Positions 58,232-64,000 of a stretch of DNA of 64,000 nt are shown here, piece after piece (position 1 is the first letter of the stretch; each line of letters opens with the position of its first letter). Source of the DNA: Odiellus spinosus (lineage: Eukaryota; Arthropoda; Arachnida; Opiliones; Phalangiidae); NCBI GenBank assembly GCA_963920705.1, contig OY987231.1:9549816-9613815 (forward strand). Direction: 5' to 3'. The notes under the pieces were generated by a model that worked only from the letters and a program-made list of their open reading frames with translations, did not search any database and had not been told where the DNA came from. The position numbers were made by a program, and so were the translations under genes.

Positions 58232-60061
58232 GTACCGGAGATACCCTCTCTTCAAAAAATACATAAGCGATAGCTTACCGGATGATATGGTACGCGTTGC
58301 TGAATTCACCCTTAAACGTGTTAGGGCACGAATCTTTTTAAAATTTAAATTAGCCCACGTATGATAAGGCGAATAGCGGAAATTGTGGCTATATGCCAAT
58401 GTTTTTTTACCCTTAAGCAAGGAAAAAAAATAAATTGGTCTTATTTCTCAACTGTATATATAAGTTTCGTGATTCGTGTTACGAAGACATGAAATGGAGG
58501 AACCAATAAGATACAGGGAGCTGATTTTACTAACATTTACGGGCTCGAGCAACGTATTTATGGGTTAAATAGAATATAAAATTAATTATTTCTGTCGCAA
58601 TACGGACTAAAATTAATTAATTTACCCTAAATTAATCGAAAACTAAATCTACGTTCACACTTTGAAACCGTATTCAAAACGTTTGAAATTAACTTTTTAA
58701 GACAATAACTATATTTTTGTACTAAAGATCTCTACAGTTGACTCCGAAATTTTACAATCTGACCATTCCAAAACGGTTAAAAACTGTTTCAAAGTCTCTA
58801 GCGTGAACACGGCTAACGTAAACTCTAAGCAACGGATTATACTAATTCCTAAAAATCGCGCTTTTCCAAAGTTACCATATTTTTGCCCTTTCGCGCTATA
58901 TAACGACATCTTCGCTCTATTTCCGGAGGGGCAGCTCATACGCGGCATCCTTACCAGCATCCTTCCATTATTCGACTATTGTACCAACACCACCAGGTTC
59001 GCCTCGATCACGCGCGAACTGTTTGCCTAATCTTCTTTGTTAGCGCCCGAAGCCGCTTGCCTTTTAATCACGAAGCTTCCACAGCGCGCGTTATAGCCTC
59101 GTCTTTTTCCCAACATCGACTTCTTTCCGGGACCGCGCAATTCATAATCCAGAAAAGAAAATTTCCCTCCGAGGCGTATTCTTTTATCTATTTCTCTTCT
59201 CTTCTTCCCGCTAACCCGGTAATACGGTTGAAAAGTTTGCCCAAAACTGTATAAAAAGAAAAAAAAAAAAAAAAAAAAACTCTATGCCCTGGAATTTTTC
59301 CTCCTACGTCACTTTTAATAAAAGATAGTTTGTAGATTCTTTTAATTAAAAAAAAACTTATAGGTTCATTTTTTTTTCTCCTTTTTTTTCCGGGTTGCTC
59401 CGGGCACTAACGTACTTTTTAAAAATAAATATCCAAAGCTTAATAGTTTAAGACTTTTTTTCGAATGAGATTAATTTTGAGATAAAGTATGCTACGGCAT
59501 AAACCAAATTGTATTCTAGTTATCGAAAAACAAGTTATTTTAAAAATTTAATTTGTTTTTAATTTTAGTTAAAAAATATAGTTTATTATTTAGTTTTTAT
59601 TTAAAAAATTATTATTTTATGATTATTAATATTTTAAATTGTTGTAAGGATATGTTAAAATATAGGGGCATTTTACCTAATGTATTTTCTACGAGCCCCT
59701 GTAGAAATGTTTTATCTGCCGTACATTTGTGTCGACGGAAAAGCCGATATTTAGGCTTGATTTGATTAAGGGTGTGTCAATTTTAATATGTTGGTCTAAA
59801 GATTTTCACTTAGTTACGTTAAATTTAATTTTGGTCTATTTGATTTAATTCTTTTGAAATTTTTCAAGTTGAACCATTTTTGACCTAACTAGAAGATTTT
59901 TTTCTGATTGGGAAAGCCTAATTATGAAAGCACATTGAAATGAAAAGTGAATGTGACGTCACGCGCGTGCAAAAAGAGCATTGCTAATTTTTTCAATTTC
60001 TAAAGATTAAATTTACGAGCTTGGGGCGAGATCAATTTTTGGCTCGAATAGAGTCGGGTTA
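58232..60061. other. Non-coding stretch with a family F fragment
   Basis: 58650-58815 resembles family F (TACGTTCACACTTTGAAACC and AAAGTCTCTAGCGTGAACAC as inverted ends around an AAACGTTTGAAA interior). The ORFs at 58709-59254 overlap this repeat on both strands. A- and T-rich runs lie near 59260 and 59375. No gene recognised. Confidence 0.45.
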
Positions 60062-60300
60062 GTACTTTTATGAAAAATACCGCGCGAAAGCGACCTTATC
60101 ACTGGTGCCCGAACGCCCGAGAATCAACGTTTGGACTCTACAATACCCACGCGACCATAGTGATGACGTAGTGTCGAAAATGGCGGTTACAAAATATGTA
60201 TTTTTTTCTATTTTTTTAATCGATTTTGAACGATCTTTCCGTAAATTATACTCAATATCCATTTGAACTTCATGAAAAATCCGTCACCGGCTCACTTTAA
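60062..60300. mobile_element. MITE family B, partial
   Basis: CCGCGCGAAAGCGACCTTAT, CGAGAATCAACGTTTGGAC, AACGATCTTTCCG and the end GTCACCGGCTCACTTTAA. Confidence 0.65.
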
Positions 60301-63300
60301 CGTATATCTAAACCCATTTTACCGTATAGTAGATACGAGATCAAAAATCATTCGAGCCATCATACACATCCGTATATCACAAAAAAAACAAAAAAAAAAC
60401 AAAAAAAAAAAACTTTATTTTATTATTTTTTTTTTTTTCAAAAAAAACCGATATTTTTATCCGATGAGATACCACTCTTCCAACTCCGTAAAAACCCATT
60501 ATCTACAAACAAACTTTTAAAGAAGAGAAGTGAAAACTGTCCCAAAGGAAAAAAGGGATCTTCGGAAAAAAAGAAGGGGGGAAATAAAATTGTCCAGTGA
60601 AATCCATTAAAAAAATAGTCGTCAGCAAAAAGATCTTATAGAAGAAAGAAAAAAAAACAAGAAAAAAACTGTGGGACCCTGATAAAAAATATAGTCCTAT
60701 TTAAAGATTGTATAAAAAAAAAGAAAACCCGAGTCATTCAAACATTATCGGTTTCCCAGCCGAAATTGACAATCAGCTTGTAAAGAAGAAGAAGAAGAAT
60801 AAGAAAAATAATATGAAAAAATTCAGTAAAAGTAGGACATTGAAAATGTTCGAAGAAAAAGCGCGTCGATAGCGAAACGCGAGAGTTGCCGCGTCGTCTT
60901 CTCTCGGTTGAGAACCACTTTTCTTATAACCAAAGAAATACGCGGGACTAACTCGGTCGGTCGGTGTTGGAAGGAAACGTGAAAAGGAACTGAGAAAAAA
61001 AGCGGCAAAATGGTCGAAGAAATTTGGCCCTGACGGTAAGGAAAGAAAAAAAAAACCCCGACCAGCTGTCACTGGGAAGAAAAATATTCTTTCGCTGCCC
61101 GAGAAACAGAAAGAGAGAGATAGAGAGAGCGAGCGAGAGAGAGAGAGACAGAGAGAGAAGAGATGGAGATAGAAGAGGAAGAGTCAAGAAAAGAAACTCA
61201 ACGCCAAAGGATCCCCGCTCGCTTATTCCAATCGGGGACGTTAGACAAACTTTTTCAACAAGACGATCAAGTCAAGTTCTATTGGTTTTACCTTACCTAT
61301 ATATCAATAGGAGTAAAGGAACCGACCAAATCTATTTAGAGGATTATTTATAGAATGTGTCTTCAAATGGTAAGTCACACTCTCGCGGGAAAAATATAAA
61401 ATATATACGCCACATATTTATGGGAAAACTTGTCATCACTACTTGTAAAATATATATAAGGGTTGGTCATTTATGTAGAAATATGAATCGTATATCTCTG
61501 AAGACTAAATTATATGAGCCACACTACTGTAATGAGGAAATTTATTATATAACTACGACTTTAAGGGGGAAATTATTCAAGCCATGTGCAACGTTAAGGG
61601 TAAAATTATAGCCACATCGTTAAAGACTATCATAATCCACATCATGGCGAAACATTTGAGTCACACCGTACATAATGATAATAAAGCATAATCCACACCA
61701 ATGGGTTAAATATAAAGTACCATATTTATGAATAACGAGATAAGCTACGCGATAGGGAATAAGAACATTTATAACACCATATGGGAATAATGGCGTAAAC
61801 CATCAATCAACGTATGATAAAAACACGTAATAAACGAAGCGTACGTCTTTTACGATAGGTCTAACAAACATATATACATATATATATACTAGGCAGTTAT
61901 ACCGTATGTATAGGCGGTATAGAAAACCCCACCCCCGCAGAAAAAAAACTTTGAATATCTATTTGTAGAAACACAGCGCACTCCTTTAGTCAAGAATGTA
62001 GCCGGCCGGGTTCCACGTCCACGCACGCAGTCTTTCGTTATATGTGCAGAAGGAAACCAAACAGGGTCGCCTTTATAGAAACAGCGCGCTATCCGCGAGG
62101 GGTTATTCGCTAGATAGCGGGGGTGTAAAACATTAAGTCTTTCGCAAATCTTGTCACGCGGTATAAGACATCCACAGCGGGTGAGAGATAGAGGCACCCG
62201 CCGAGTTTTCTGATGTAAAGCCGCGGTTCTTCTCTTCTTTCCTTCGAAACGGTTACATTCTCTAGGAAGCGTATACCCGGTTCCCGGTATATAGCTACGT
62301 CTTCTAGGCTTTCAAAAGGAGCCGAACTGGGAAACTCTTTGACAACTTTTCTTCCCTTCTACCTCCGCATTGACAGAATCTACCGTAAGAGGTCTCTTTG
62401 ATCGGTTAAGGCGAAGAGGGAAAGGAAAAGAGAGAAGGTTCAGGATAGTTCAGCTTTTCTCTCTCTCTCTCTCGTTCACTCTTTTTCCCGAAACTAGGCG
62501 GTGGATAAGGTATTTAGCTTTGTCAAGTTTCTAAGAAAGTCACGGGTAAAGTCTCGATTGCTTCCAACACGTATATATATAAGGAAAAATTCTAAGGATA
62601 GAAAATTCCAAGTTTGCGAAAGAAGTTCCTCCAGCTTTCTAGGGGTTTGAATAAAGAACGTATATCGAGAGAACAGTCATCCCTTGGTAAAACGCGAAAA
62701 TGTATCTTAACTTTAAGGCCTTTATCGTAGAAAAATACCTGGTTTTATCTTTGAATTTATACAAGTTACGTGGATTGAGTAAAAAAGCTTACTTTTCCTT
62801 CATATACATAAATTATTTCGTACGACGATTGTAATTTTTCTATTGATTTCAAAGTTTTTAAATTCTCAACAAATTCTTCCGTTTCTTGAAGTATTTAAGG
62901 AATGATATCAAAGAGGATAATTAAAATATATTATTACATTTTTTTTGGTGATGAAAATCCGAGTTTGATTACATTTACAAAGGATTTTGTTTTGACTCAA
63001 TTATTTCAAGGAAGAAGATTGGTTTTAAATTTTAGTAAGAAATGTTTCGGAATTTCGAGAAGAAAAAAAAAAAAAAAAAAAAAAAGGGGGGGAAATGGGA
63101 ATTTGAAAGGGTTCTTTCGATTGAGACACAAAACGAAATAAAACTTCTTGGAAATTGCGAAAGGTTCCATTAAGTGATTTCCAATAGCGATGGAAATGGA
63201 ATAGCCTTAGGATAATAAAATTTAAACGCATATTCCAGGATAAAAATATTTATACGTTCTAAAAGAAAAAGCAAGCTTAAAAACACGCAAAAACCGGTAT

Positions 63301-63370
63301 TGGTATTATAGGCTATTAGCTGTAATTCATAAATAAATATAGACTATGATGCGCATTCACTAAAGTCAGA
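60301..63370. other. Non-coding, simple-sequence-rich stretch
   Basis: A-runs at 60380-60410, GA tracts at 61105-61165, CT tract at 62458-62473 and A-run at 63063-63085. CGCG-containing patches at 60850-60910 and 61970-62180 are GC-richer, but no splice-bounded exon or known domain could be read. Confidence 0.35.
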
Positions 63371-63371
63371 C

Positions 63372-64000
63372 AAATATTCCTAATTTATTTATTATCTATT
63401 AATTTATTTTATTATCTATTTAGTTATTTATCAATTTATCTATTTAGTTATTTATTTAGTTATTTATCATTTATCTATTTAGTTATTTATTTATCAATTT
63501 ATCTATTTAGTTATTAAGTTATTTATCAATTTATCTATTTAGTTATTTATCATTTATCTATTTAGTTATTTATCATTTATCTATTTAGTTATTTATTTAG
63601 TTATTTATCAATTTATCTATTTATCTACGTATCTATTTATCTACGTATCTATTTATCTACGTATCTATTTATCTACGTATCTATTTATCTACGTATCTAT
63701 TTATCTACGTATCTATTTATCTACGTATCTATTTATCTACGTATCTATTTATCTACGTATCTATTTATCTACGCATATATTAATCTACGCATATATTAAT
63801 CTACGCATATATTAATCTACGTATCTATTTATCTACGTATATAATTATTTATTTATCTACGTATCTATTTATCTACGTATATAATTATTTATTTATCTAC
63901 GTATCTATTTATCTACGCATATATTAATCTACGTATCTATTTATCTACGTATATAATTATTTATTTATCTACGTATCTATTTATCTACGTATATAATTAT
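63372..64000. repeat. 16-bp satellite growing out of a TTTA/TCTA lattice, runs off the window
   Basis: 63380-63605 is an irregular mix of ATTTATCTATTTAGTT and ATTTATCAATTTATC words. From about 63606 it becomes a regular 16-mer (TATTTATCTACGTATC) for ten or more units. Then variants with TCTACGCATATATTAA (also 16) and longer ATATAATTATTTATTTATC blocks alternate to the end. Confidence 0.92.

Noticed and set aside
58040..58420. 126-aa reverse-strand ORF
   Set aside because: Much of it lies in the arms of an inverted-repeat element; no recognised domain.

Overview
This is an AT-rich, intron-bearing animal nuclear sequence, most likely from an arthropod. The evidence is two tandem ionotropic-receptor (IR) type chemoreceptor genes with GT-AG introns, an interstitial (TTAGG)n telomere-type run, a TATA/initiator promoter, and very dense MITEs and minisatellites. 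There are no bacterial-style operons, no rRNA, no intact tRNA and no CRISPR. One 200-base assembly gap lies at 40364-40563.

Left third (1-21.1 kb): two paralogous, divergent ionotropic receptors lie head to tail on the + strand. Gene 1 (exons 661-4646) is 5' incomplete; seven exons join in phase to 400 codons plus stop. Gene 2 (7330-21107) has the same seven exons plus an upstream exon holding the start of the ligand-binding domain, giving 432 aa if the ATG at 7330 is the start. Every shared splice phase is conserved. The pore/TM2 exon is about nine-tenths identical, while the S2 ligand-binding exon is much more divergent. The introns are full of inverted-repeat elements. One intron of gene 2 is swollen to 5.8 kb by a 4.3-kb insertion (15164-19467) that carries a 13 x 21-bp plus 48 x 18-bp AT minisatellite and an 87-bp satellite, and ends about 50 bp before a 3' splice site.

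Middle (21.1-40.4 kb): a MITE graveyard with nested and tandem copies of at least six families (called A-F here) and two hAT-like elements with clear 8-bp target duplications. Several minisatellites are present (17-mer at 24.3 kb, 23-mer at 35.0 kb). A TATA-box promoter and first coding exon (35919-36268) mark the 5' end of an unidentified + strand gene whose remaining exons were not found. A 1.5-kb fold-back element (38376-39885) has 615-bp arms around a SWIM-type zinc-finger fragment.

Right third (40.6-64 kb): no convincing gene. It holds further MITEs, simple repeats, a nested cluster at 55.2-56.5 kb and a 16-bp satellite running off the right edge. The most unusual structure in the window is a pair of elements (9600-9980 and 55335-56225). 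Each has arms made of degenerate ~15-bp repeats in opposite orientation, around a shared core with TTAGG-like repeats. The arm motifs differ between the two while the core is conserved.

Exon coordinates come from reading splice sites and comparing the paralogues. Repeat boundaries are by eye and usually good to within about 10 bases, except where a target-site duplication fixes them.
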